DNA from: Planctomycetota bacterium
GTDB taxonomy: Bacteria; Planctomycetota; Planctomycetia; Planctomycetales; Planctomycetaceae
Direction: 5' to 3'
NCBI GenBank assembly: GCA_019347905.1
Contig: JAHWKJ010000002.1
Coordinates: forward strand, 1-40,579
Length of the DNA stretch: 40,579 nucleotides
In this document: piece by piece, positions 25,651 to 33,928 of the stretch
Layout: every line of letters begins with the position of its first letter
Numbering within the stretch: position 1 is the stretch's first letter
Notes under the pieces: model-generated
What the model was told of the DNA's origin: nothing
Seen by the model: only the letters and a program-made list of their open reading frames with translations
Databases searched by the model: none
Program-made: the position numbers and the translations under genes

Positions 25651-26401
25651 CCGGCTTGATTCCACAATACAAAGTCGCGATGCCGAACGTCAGCGATCGC
25701 CATGTCACGGGCTCGAAACCGGCGGCTCGCATTCTCGCGGCCAGCGCCTCACCCTGCGGAAATTCGGCCACCGACTGCGGCAGATACTCGTATGCCGCCT
25801 GCCGATTGCGGGCCAGCAGTTGACCGATCCGCGGCAGAATATATCGGAAGTAGAAGCGGTACAGACCGCCGATGATGCGGTTTTTCGGCATCGAGAACTC
25901 CAGCACCAGAACGCGGCCTCCCGGACGGCAGACGCGCGCCATCTCCGCCAGTCCGCGGTCGGTGTCGGCCACGTTCCTGAGACCGAACGCCACCGAAACG
26001 ACAGCGAACGATTTGTCGGCAAACGGTAATCGCTGTGCATCGGCCAGGACGAACGCTGCCGCCTCTCTGCCGGGCCATCGACTCCGCCGCCGGCCGCTCT
26101 TCTGCACCGCGCGCAGCAGCATCTCGTGCGTGAAGTCGGCTCCCACGACCGGCACGCTCCCGCGCGTCTTCTTCCAGAACGCCAGCGCCAAGTCGCCCGT
26201 TCCCGTGCAAACATCGAGCACCGGTCCGTCGACCGCGCCGGCCGCGCGCACCGTCCGCCGCCGCCACAGGATGTCGATGCCGCCGGACAGGACGTGGTTG
26301 AGCAGATCGTAGCGGGGCGAGATTTCGCCGAACATCCGGCGGATGCGCTCGTCCGACTTATCGACGCGCGGCGGCGCCTCGTGCTCTGCGAGATGGGTCA
26401 C
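25511..26401 (-). CDS. ubiE: UbiE/COQ5-family demethylmenaquinone methyltransferase
   Basis: RIRRMFGEISPRYDLLNHVLSGGIDILWRRRTVRAAG...VLDVCTGTGDLALAF...FAVVSVAFGLRNVADTDRGLAEMARVCRPGGRVLVLEFSMP...; likely GTG start overlapping upstream stop. Confidence 0.93.
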   Translation of the reverse strand: MTHLAEHEAPPRVDKSDERIRRMFGEISPRYDLLNHVLSGGIDILWRRRTVRAAGAVDGPVLDVCTGTGDLALAFWKKTRGSVPVVGADFTHEMLLRAVQKSGRRRSRWPGREAAAFVLADAQRLPFADKSFAVVSVAFGLRNVADTDRGLAEMARVCRPGGRVLVLEFSMPKNRIIGGLYRFYFRYILPRIGQLLARNRQAAYEYLPQSVAEFPQGEALAARMRAAGFEPVTWRSLTFGIATLYCGIKPAESRVEDRESRAGAAATPSAPAPSMPPNSDSSGPRLSTLDSRPSGP

Positions 26402-27390
26402 GACGCCGCCCCGTCGAGCGGCCGCCCTGACGCCTCCAGCACCGCCCGCTGCACGGCGAGGTCGTGCTCGTAGGAGAATTCGAACTCCTGCTCGCCGCGG
26501 ATCACGCGGGCCATGTCCGCCGCATCGTCGATGTAGCGCGTGTACTTCGGCAGCGGCACGTCCTGGTAGCCGGCGGCATAACGGCCGCGCGGCTGCGAGA
26601 GCGCCAGCTTCACCGCCGGGTTGTCCAGCGGCTGGATGTGGAACGTGCCCCCGCTGCCGCACACCGTCAAATGCCGCCGGGCGAAGCCCTCGACTTCGTT
26701 GGCGGTCGATTTCACCGTCGCGAGCGCCGCGGGATACTCGAACACGGCCAGCATGTTGTCGATCAGCCGATCGTCGATGGCCGCCGAATGCCGGTGGAAG
26801 GGAGTGACCTTTTGCGGCGGACCCAGCACGCCGACGACCAGATCGACGACGTGGCAGCCGAGCTCGAACATGATCCCGCCGGGATACTCGGCGAGTTCTT
26901 TCCGCGCGGCCGGCGGGACCACCTTGCTCATCACGGCGTGCACCTCGAACGGCTCGCCGAGCCAGCCCTTCTTGAGGAACTCGCGCAGCAGCACGACGCC
27001 CGGGTTGTAGCGGTACATGTAGCCCATCTGCACCAGCAGATGCTTGCGGGCAGCCGCTTCGAGGATGCGCCGAAACTGCGGCAGCGACTCGCCCGCCGGC
27101 TTGTCGAGATGAATGTGCAGCCCGGCGTCGATGCACTTCTCGGCATAATTCAGCAGGTCGCGCACCGGCGTTTCGACCGCCACGGCCTTGAGGCCCGGCA
27201 CGTTCAGCAATTGCTCCAGCGTCATCAGCGGCACGCCGCGGTACGGTTCCCGATCCGCGCGCGGACGCAGCGCCGGATCCGGCTCGACCAGCCCCACGAC
27301 CTCGTAATCGGCCGAAGCGCGATACGCGGCCATCTTGCCCGCGGCATGTGCGTGCCCGACGCCGATCTGGCCGATACGGATGCGGTCCAT
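26398..27390 (-). CDS. Gfo/Idh/MocA family oxidoreductase
   Basis: MDRIRIGQIGVGHAHAAGKMAAYRASADYEVVGLVEPDPALR...HIHLDKPAGESLPQFRRILEAAARKHLLVQMGYMYRYNPGV. Confidence 0.94.
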   Translation of the reverse strand: MDRIRIGQIGVGHAHAAGKMAAYRASADYEVVGLVEPDPALRPRADREPYRGVPLMTLEQLLNVPGLKAVAVETPVRDLLNYAEKCIDAGLHIHLDKPAGESLPQFRRILEAAARKHLLVQMGYMYRYNPGVVLLREFLKKGWLGEPFEVHAVMSKVVPPAARKELAEYPGGIMFELGCHVVDLVVGVLGPPQKVTPFHRHSAAIDDRLIDNMLAVFEYPAALATVKSTANEVEGFARRHLTVCGSGGTFHIQPLDNPAVKLALSQPRGRYAAGYQDVPLPKYTRYIDDAADMARVIRGEQEFEFSYEHDLAVQRAVLEASGRPLDGAAS

Positions 27391-27402
27391 TTCTGGCGGT
27401 CC

Positions 27403-27894
27403 TTACGGTGAGTCGCTCGGAGAGAGTGCCTCCGCTGCCGGGTGGATGAACTGGTGGCCTTCGGGCCGCACCGTCAGCACCGGGCAGGGGGCCTTGCGGA
27501 CGACTTTTTCGGCCACGCTGCCCATCAGGAGATGCGCCATCGCGCCGCGGCCGTGCGTGCCGAGGACGATCAGGTCGATGTCGTTTTCGCGGGCGTCGTT
27601 GATGATCTGCGTGAACGGCGTGCCGTGGCGGAAACGCCGCACGATGTCGCAACCCTCGGCACCCTCCGGCAATTCCCAGGCGTCGAGTGCATCGCGGGCG
27701 AAAGCTTCCAGCTCGTCCCGCGAGGGGATCGCCTGGTGCTCGAACGGCGGCAGGAACACCTGCGGATCTTCGATCACGTACAACAGGTGCACGCGCGAGC
27801 CGAACCGCCGCGCCAGCTCCAGCGCGTACCGCGCCGACGCCAGCGAAGGCTCGCTGAAGTCGGTCGGCAGCAGGATGTTCTTGAGTTCGATCAT
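27403..27894 (-). CDS. Universal stress protein (UspA family)
   Basis: [43 protein letters not shown]...[40 protein letters not shown]. Confidence 0.97.
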   Translation of the reverse strand: MIELKNILLPTDFSEPSLASARYALELARRFGSRVHLLYVIEDPQVFLPPFEHQAIPSRDELEAFARDALDAWELPEGAEGCDIVRRFRHGTPFTQIINDARENDIDLIVLGTHGRGAMAHLLMGSVAEKVVRKAPCPVLTVRPEGHQFIHPAAEALSPSDSP

Positions 27895-29399
27895 TCATAT
27901 TCCCACTTGAGGACCCAGGGGTCGCCCGTCCGCTTCTGCCAGCTTTTGAGCTTGTCCTGCAGTTCCTTCAGCCTGTCCTGGTACTCCGGTTTGTCGGCGA
28001 GGTTGTTCAGCTCGTCGGGATCGGCTTCGAGATCGTATAGCTCGTGCCGCGGACGGTGCAGGTACTGCGACACCGGCCGCCTGCCGTAGACGCTGAGCGG
28101 CTCCTTCAGCGTCGCCTGCCACGTGGGCGAGCGGTAGAGATCCGACGCAAACGGGTACGGAAGCTGGTGCGCGATGTTGAAGATGTACTTGAGGTTCCCG
28201 CTGGTGACGACCCGCATGGGGTAGTACATCGTAATCTCGTGGAACGTGTGCGAGGCGTAGCTTTCGTCCCAGCCCTGCGGGTGCTCTTCGTCGACGACGC
28301 TCAAAAACGAGCGGCCGTGGAACGTCACCGGCCGCTTCGGGCCGCCTTCCGCACGCCGGCCTGTGTTCTCCTGCGGGCGAATGGCCGGGACCGGCTGCGG
28401 CGTCACTCCGCAATAATCGAGAATCGTCGGCGCGATGTCGGCCCACGAGACCAGCGCGTCGTTGGTGGTGCCGCGCTGCTTCTGGTCCGGCCGCCGCACG
28501 ATAAGCGGCAGGTTCATTCCCGGCTGATACAGGTTCGTCTTCGCCCCGGGGAACGGCGGGCCGTTGTCGCTCAGAAAGATCACCAGCGTATCGTCGGCGT
28601 GGCCTGTTTCTTCGAGCGCATCGAGCAGCACCCCCAGCCCCTGGTCGAGGCGGCTGATCGCCTGGTAATACTCGGCCAGTTCGTGGCGGACTTCCGGCAG
28701 GTCGGGCAGCCACGGCGGTACGCCCATCTCTTCTGGGTCGTAGCGCACCGGCTTCACGCCGGGATAATACGTGGGGTCGTCGTTGTGGTTGGCGAAGCCG
28801 TCGGGACCGCCACCGCGGTGCGGGTCGCTCGTGCAGAAGTAGAGGAAGAACGGCCGCTCGTCGTCTTCGGCGATCCACTCCCTGGCGTTCTGCGCCATGC
28901 GGACGGCGTTGCGATTCCCCTGCGCGCCCTGATTGCGGTACGTCTCGAAGTGGTAGACGTACTCGGGGGCCACGTGGTACTTGCCGATCGAGCACGTGCG
29001 GTAGCCCGCCTCGGCCAGCATCACGGGCAGCGTCTGCACCGACTCGTACGTGCTGAAGTGGTTGTAGCCGTGCGCGTGCCCGTAATGCCCTGTCGCGTGG
29101 TTCTGCAGCCCCGTGAGCAGCACGCTGCGGCTGGCGCTGCAACTGGCCGTCGTGCAGTGGGCCCGCGTGAACCGCACGCCCTCGGCAGCGAGGCGGTCGA
29201 TGGCCGGGGTCTTCGCCACCTTGTCGCCGTAGCAGCCCGCCTGAAATCCCTGATCGTCGACGACGAACAGCACCACGTTGCGCGGCGAGTTCGCCGCCTC
29301 CCGCTCGTCGTCGCGCCCCTCAGCGGCAGCAGTTGGCAAACAAGCGAACAGAGCGCAGGCGATACCGAGCGCGGCCATTCGGGCTTCGGGTTTCGTCAT
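27891..29399 (-). CDS. Sulfatase (type I, formylglycine-dependent)
   Basis: [78 protein letters not shown] maturation motif. Confidence 0.95.
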   Translation of the reverse strand: MTKPEARMAALGIACALFACLPTAAAEGRDDEREAANSPRNVVLFVVDDQGFQAGCYGDKVAKTPAIDRLAAEGVRFTRAHCTTASCSASRSVLLTGLQNHATGHYGHAHGYNHFSTYESVQTLPVMLAEAGYRTCSIGKYHVAPEYVYHFETYRNQGAQGNRNAVRMAQNAREWIAEDDERPFFLYFCTSDPHRGGGPDGFANHNDDPTYYPGVKPVRYDPEEMGVPPWLPDLPEVRHELAEYYQAISRLDQGLGVLLDALEETGHADDTLVIFLSDNGPPFPGAKTNLYQPGMNLPLIVRRPDQKQRGTTNDALVSWADIAPTILDYCGVTPQPVPAIRPQENTGRRAEGGPKRPVTFHGRSFLSVVDEEHPQGWDESYASHTFHEITMYYPMRVVTSGNLKYIFNIAHQLPYPFASDLYRSPTWQATLKEPLSVYGRRPVSQYLHRPRHELYDLEADPDELNNLADKPEYQDRLKELQDKLKSWQKRTGDPWVLKWEYE

Positions 29400-29430
29400 T
29401 CTTTCGTCCTTCGGGCTTCGTCATTCGATA
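29375..29430. repeat. TTCGTCATTC / TTCGGGCTTCG short tandem words at a gene junction
   Basis: CATTCGGGCTTCGGGTTTCGTCATTCTTTCGTCCTTCGGGCTTCGTCATTCGAT. Confidence 0.65.
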
Positions 29431-30484
29431 TTTCCGCAGAGCTCATCCGGCGGAAGATCTCCCCCGGATCGACCTGCTCGACGCCCGAGAGCGCGTCGAT
29501 GGCTTCCGGCGGGGCGGCCGTCAGTCGCTTCAGATGCGTCTCCTCGAACTTGCGGTCGCCGGCGAGGAACCGCCAGACCGCAACCGCCAGTATGAGACCG
29601 ATGGCCCCGGCGATGCCCGCCAGCCACGGGATCAGCTTCGATTCGCCGATGTGGGCGGCCGGCTTCGACTTCAGCCATTCGAGCCGCTCCGCCAGTACCA
29701 TCGGCGCTTTGCTGAAGCCGCCTTCCGAGGCGTAGCCGAAGTTCTTGAAGAAGTAACCGGTGACGCGAACGCGCACGGTCTGGCTGATGCGGCTGCCCAT
29801 AGGAATCCCCTCGGGAACTTCCAGGCAGCGGATGCAATAGGGGTTCGGCCACGAGTCGCGGTTGAACAGCCACGCCTCGTACACCGTCTCGATGCCCGCG
29901 TCGTTCGGCGGCACGGCGGTTTTGGTGAGACCTTTGAGCTCGCCTTCGACCGTGAGCGGCGTGCCGCGGAAGCGACGCGGATCGTCCATCAGCACCGCGT
30001 AATCGACGCGCGCGGCCGCCGCCTGAAGTGCTTCCTGATCGACGGCGGCGGCCTTGTCGAGCACGTGGTAGAACGCATCCGCCTCTTTCGCCCGCAGGCC
30101 GACGAAGTCGTCTTCCACGTCGACGAACACCGCGGGATCGATCGAGAGCGTCTGCTCCGCCGCCGGCCGCCCTGCGCCGGCCGCCGCACCTTCACCTTTC
30201 GGGGCAGGCGACACAGCGACGTCAGCTTTCGGAGCGTTCTGCGAACGGAATTCATCGTCGCGCAGCGCCGTCTTGTCGGCGGTGGTTCGCCGGTCGCTCT
30301 CGTCGGACGGTGCGCTTTGCTGCTGCGGCTCACCCATGAACAACAGCGTCCGCCAGATCGACGGATCGGCGGCGAGCTTGACGGCCACCATCACGAGAAC
30401 GAGCAGGCCCACCATCCGCAGCAGGCGAAACTGGTCGCGGCGGTTCAGCCAGGGTGGCGGTGTCTGGGAGCCGCGAAAGCGCAT
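29396..30484 (-). CDS. Hypothetical membrane protein
   Basis: [44 protein letters not shown]... and a second TM near the C-terminus; stop overlaps sulfatase start (ATGA). Confidence 0.8.
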   Translation of the reverse strand: MRFRGSQTPPPWLNRRDQFRLLRMVGLLVLVMVAVKLAADPSIWRTLLFMGEPQQQSAPSDESDRRTTADKTALRDDEFRSQNAPKADVAVSPAPKGEGAAAGAGRPAAEQTLSIDPAVFVDVEDDFVGLRAKEADAFYHVLDKAAAVDQEALQAAAARVDYAVLMDDPRRFRGTPLTVEGELKGLTKTAVPPNDAGIETVYEAWLFNRDSWPNPYCIRCLEVPEGIPMGSRISQTVRVRVTGYFFKNFGYASEGGFSKAPMVLAERLEWLKSKPAAHIGESKLIPWLAGIAGAIGLILAVAVWRFLAGDRKFEETHLKRLTAAPPEAIDALSGVEQVDPGEIFRRMSSAEISNDEARRTKE

Positions 30485-30581
30485 GGACCGGACGATCTTG
30501 TGGCGTGGGCGAATCGCAGAAAAGAGCCTCAGGCGCCATTCTAGGGCTGCGAGACAGGCAACTCAATCGGCGCGACCGCCA

Positions 30582-32246
30582 TCATGAGTGGTCGTCCGGG
30601 TCGAGCGGTTCCGTGCAGTCGATGAACAGCCACGACAGCGACGAGACGAGATACACCGCCCCCAGTGCCAGAAACAGCGCCCCCCAGCCGTCGCTGTAGT
30701 CCATCCGCTCGTACTCGACGACCAGTGAATGCTCCGGCGGCGGCGCCTGCCAGCGGAGGCGGAGGCTGCCTCGCTCTCGGCTGAGACGGCTGAGCGACGG
30801 CACGGGCTCCGGGAACTGGGCCGCGGCGGATTCCGCCACCGTGTCGAAGCGGAATTCGCCATCTTCGCTCACCTCGACCCGGTACGCCGGTTGTCCCTCG
30901 TGCAGGATCATCGCCACCAGCGGCTGATCGCGAGAGATGGTGCGGTTGGCGAGCTGGTACCGCGTGGTGCGCCGCGACACGTCGTCCGCTGGAACGGCTT
31001 CCACGGCGGCGGGCGTTACCGTTTCGCCTTCGACGGCCTCGCGCGTGGCGAAGAACATGATCAACATGCCGATCGTCGGCCCGGCCAGAAACGACGCGAT
31101 CGAACCGCACGTGTTGACCGCCCCGAACACCGAGCCGGCGTTGCGCCCGGCGATGTCGGTGATCGTGCCCCAGACTGCGGGCTGGCTCCAGTCGCTGAAG
31201 AATTTGACGGCGGCCAGCACGCCGACGATGACCAGCGCATCGTCAAAGGCCAGGCTGACGAACATGAGGATCGTGGCCAGCAGCTTGCCGGCCATGCCGA
31301 CTAGGCTGCGCGACCACCGCCGGTTGCCCGTGCGCAGGATGAGCTGCGACTGCAGTTCGCCGCCCAGCATGCCGCCGACGGCCCCGCCCAGCAGCGGAAT
31401 GGCGGCCATCCAGCCGGCCGCACCCACGTCCACGTTCTTGGTCGTCAGCAGAAACAGCGGGATCCAGTAGACGAAGACATTGTCGGCGTAGGCGCTGGTG
31501 AACTGCTGCACGAAGAACATTCGCATGTTGCCGCTGGCCAACAGCCGTGACCAGCGCAGCCGGGTGCGCGTAGCCGTCTGCACGTCGGGACGGCCTTCAG
31601 TGATGAGCTCGACTTCCGCATCGTTGACCGCCGGGTGGCTGCCGGGCGTGTTGCGGAACAGGAGCACGAAAACCACGGCGAAGGCCAGTCCCACCAGCGT
31701 CAACGCGAGAATGGCCCACCGCCACGACAGGCCGAGCCAACCCATCAGCACGGTCCCCAACAGCACGAAGGCCAGCGCCCCGCCGCCGCGGCCGAAGAAC
31801 GTGGCGATCCAGGCCTGCACGCGCGTCCGCTCGGCCAGCGGGAACCACAGCTTCGTCACCTTGCTGATCGTGGGATAGCAGCCCGCCTGCGTCAGCCCGA
31901 AGGCGAAGCGGGCGATCGCCATCGACACCAGTCCCGTCGCCAGCGCGACGGCGCCCATCGACACCGACCACAGGACGATGATCGAACCCAACAGCACGTG
32001 CGGCCCGAACCAGTCGCACAAAATGCCGGAGGGAATCTGCCCCAACGCGTAACTGACGCCAAACAGCCCGTCGAGCACGCCGAGCTGCGGCTCCGACCAG
32101 CCGAACTCCTCCTGCACGTCGGCCTTGATGAAGCCCCACGTGTAGCGGTGGAGATAGAGAATGAACGACGTGGCGCAGACGAGCGCGAAGATCAGCCAGC
32201 GGACTCGGGTGGGGCGCTCGTGCGCGTGGGGATGCGGCGTTGCCAT
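30582..32246 (-). CDS. MFS transporter with C-terminal-half soluble loop insertion
   Basis: VRWLIFALVCATSFILYLHRYTWGFIKADVQEEFGWSEPQLGVLDGLFGVSYALGQIPSGILCDWFG...; MFS helices throughout. Confidence 0.92.
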   Translation of the reverse strand: MATPHPHAHERPTRVRWLIFALVCATSFILYLHRYTWGFIKADVQEEFGWSEPQLGVLDGLFGVSYALGQIPSGILCDWFGPHVLLGSIIVLWSVSMGAVALATGLVSMAIARFAFGLTQAGCYPTISKVTKLWFPLAERTRVQAWIATFFGRGGGALAFVLLGTVLMGWLGLSWRWAILALTLVGLAFAVVFVLLFRNTPGSHPAVNDAEVELITEGRPDVQTATRTRLRWSRLLASGNMRMFFVQQFTSAYADNVFVYWIPLFLLTTKNVDVGAAGWMAAIPLLGGAVGGMLGGELQSQLILRTGNRRWSRSLVGMAGKLLATILMFVSLAFDDALVIVGVLAAVKFFSDWSQPAVWGTITDIAGRNAGSVFGAVNTCGSIASFLAGPTIGMLIMFFATREAVEGETVTPAAVEAVPADDVSRRTTRYQLANRTISRDQPLVAMILHEGQPAYRVEVSEDGEFRFDTVAESAAAQFPEPVPSLSRLSRERGSLRLRWQAPPPEHSLVVEYERMDYSDGWGALFLALGAVYLVSSLSWLFIDCTEPLDPDDHS

Positions 32247-32265
32247 ATAGCCCGAATCATCCGGT

Positions 32266-33744
32266 CTATTGATTCTCCACCTGCCACTCGACTTCCCTCC
32301 GCCGCCGGGCGATCGCGGCGTCGTCTTCGGCCTTGCGGTCGTCCTGCCATTTGCGAAGCACTTCCGGCGGCTCGGGGAAGCGGCCCTGATCGTCGGTGCG
32401 CTCGATCCAGTCCATGACGGCGGCTCGCAGATCCGTCAGCACTTTGCGGTGCTCGGGCGACTCCGCCAGGTTGTGGATCTCCCACGGGTCGTGTTCGAGG
32501 TCGTACAGTTCTTCGGCCGGGCGGCGGGGAGCCGTGAGGAATGCCTGTGCGGGCGTCAGCTCGCCGCGCTTGTCGAGCATCCGTAACAAGTGGATGACCG
32601 GGTACTGCCGTTCCTTGTAGCGGTTTTGTTGCAGGAACGGCCGCTCGGGCAGAACATTGCGGATGTATCGGTAGCGGGGCGTGCGGACGGTGCGGATGCG
32701 GAACACCGTCTCGTCGCAGCGGTCGCGGGCGCCGAAGGCGTACTCGCGCGGCGGATCGGCCCGCGGACCGAACAGAACTCGCCCCTGCATCCGCGGCGGT
32801 TTTTCGATGCCGGCGATATCGAGCGTCGTCGCCGTCAGGTCGATCGCCTCAATCAGCCGCCCGCTGACACGGCCGGCGTCGTAGCCTTGCGGCGCCTCGA
32901 GCTTCTCCGGCCAATAGATGATGAGCGGGACCCGCAGGCCGCTGTCGTAGCACCACTGCTTGCCGCGGACCATCGCCCGACCGTGGTCGCCCATGAAGAT
33001 CACGACCGTGTTGTCGGCGAGGCCGTCCTCGCGCAGCTTCTTCAGGACCAGGCCGACCTTGGCGTCGAGGGCCATCACCGTGTTGAGGTATTGCGCCCAG
33101 TCGTTGCGGGTGACCGGATGATCGGGATAGTACGGCGGGATGACGACCTTTGCAGGATCGGCCGTGTGCGGGATGCGCTGGTGAGCGCTGTCCCATGCGC
33201 CGCCGCGATGCGTTTCCGGAAAGTTGACCTGCGCGTAGAACGGTTGATGGGTCTTGAGATCGTCCCAGTCGGCGGAGTCGAACGGGCGGCCTGCGACGTG
33301 GAAGTTCCAGTCGGTCTTGCCGGTGCCTTTGACGCCCTGGGCGAGGTCCGTCACGTTGGCGGTGAAGTAGCCCGCGTCGCGGAGCCGGTCGGTGATGATC
33401 CGCACGCCTTCGGGCAGTCGGTAGCCGTCGTCGCGGTGCGAGCGGTGGTTGTGGGCGCCGATCGTCGTCTGGTACATGCCCGTGATGAAGGCCGAGCGGC
33501 TGGCCGAGCAGACCGGCGCGGTCGTAAACGCCCTCGTGAACCGCACGCCGCGCTTCGCCAGGTCGTCGAGATGCGGCGTGCGGACCTCCGGCGTGCCGTA
33601 GCAGGCCAGCTCCGGCCCCAGGTCTTCGCCGATAATCCACAGCACGTTCGGCCGCTCGGCCGCGGGCAGGTGAGGCGGCATCGACGCGGCCGCCGCAGCC
33701 GCCAGTACGCAGGCGCCGATGCGGATTGTTGCAGATGAACTCAT
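32266..33744 (-). CDS. Sulfatase (heparan N-sulfatase-like)
   Basis: RPNVLWIIGEDLGPELACYGTPEVRTPHLDDLAKRGVRFTRAFTTAPVCSASRSAFITGMYQTTIGAHNHRSHRDD; CSASR motif. Confidence 0.95.
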   Translation of the reverse strand: MSSSATIRIGACVLAAAAAASMPPHLPAAERPNVLWIIGEDLGPELACYGTPEVRTPHLDDLAKRGVRFTRAFTTAPVCSASRSAFITGMYQTTIGAHNHRSHRDDGYRLPEGVRIITDRLRDAGYFTANVTDLAQGVKGTGKTDWNFHVAGRPFDSADWDDLKTHQPFYAQVNFPETHRGGAWDSAHQRIPHTADPAKVVIPPYYPDHPVTRNDWAQYLNTVMALDAKVGLVLKKLREDGLADNTVVIFMGDHGRAMVRGKQWCYDSGLRVPLIIYWPEKLEAPQGYDAGRVSGRLIEAIDLTATTLDIAGIEKPPRMQGRVLFGPRADPPREYAFGARDRCDETVFRIRTVRTPRYRYIRNVLPERPFLQQNRYKERQYPVIHLLRMLDKRGELTPAQAFLTAPRRPAEELYDLEHDPWEIHNLAESPEHRKVLTDLRAAVMDWIERTDDQGRFPEPPEVLRKWQDDRKAEDDAAIARRRREVEWQVENQ

Positions 33745-33780
33745 CGCGTTGATTCCACAATTCGTGGGTGGACTCCGCCG

Positions 33781-33847
33781 GCGTGGGCGTGCGCTCCGCG
33801 GCGGCCATCCATCCTACAGCGCGCGACGGTGCGAGACACGCCCACGC
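33781..33847. repeat. 11-bp inverted repeat GCGTGGGCGTG...CACGCCCACGC
   Basis: Perfect arms at 33781-33791 and 33837-33847. Confidence 0.7.
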
Positions 33848-33856
33848 AAGGGTTCG

Positions 33857-33920
33857 CCGTTTAGCCGCGTCCCAACGGGACGCGCGCGGCCTCGCGTCCC
33901 GCTGGGACGCGGCTAAACGG
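33857..33920. repeat. CCGTTTAGCCGCGTCCCAACGGGACGCG palindrome
   Basis: 28-bp arms with 1 mismatch; same family as 8807 and 17322. Confidence 0.92.
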
Positions 33921-33928
33921 GCCGGATC

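Noticed and set aside
26402-27898. N-terminal ~500 aa of the 795-aa ORF 25511..27898
   Set aside because: Out-of-frame reading of Gfo/Idh and UspA genes; only the UbiE part is real.
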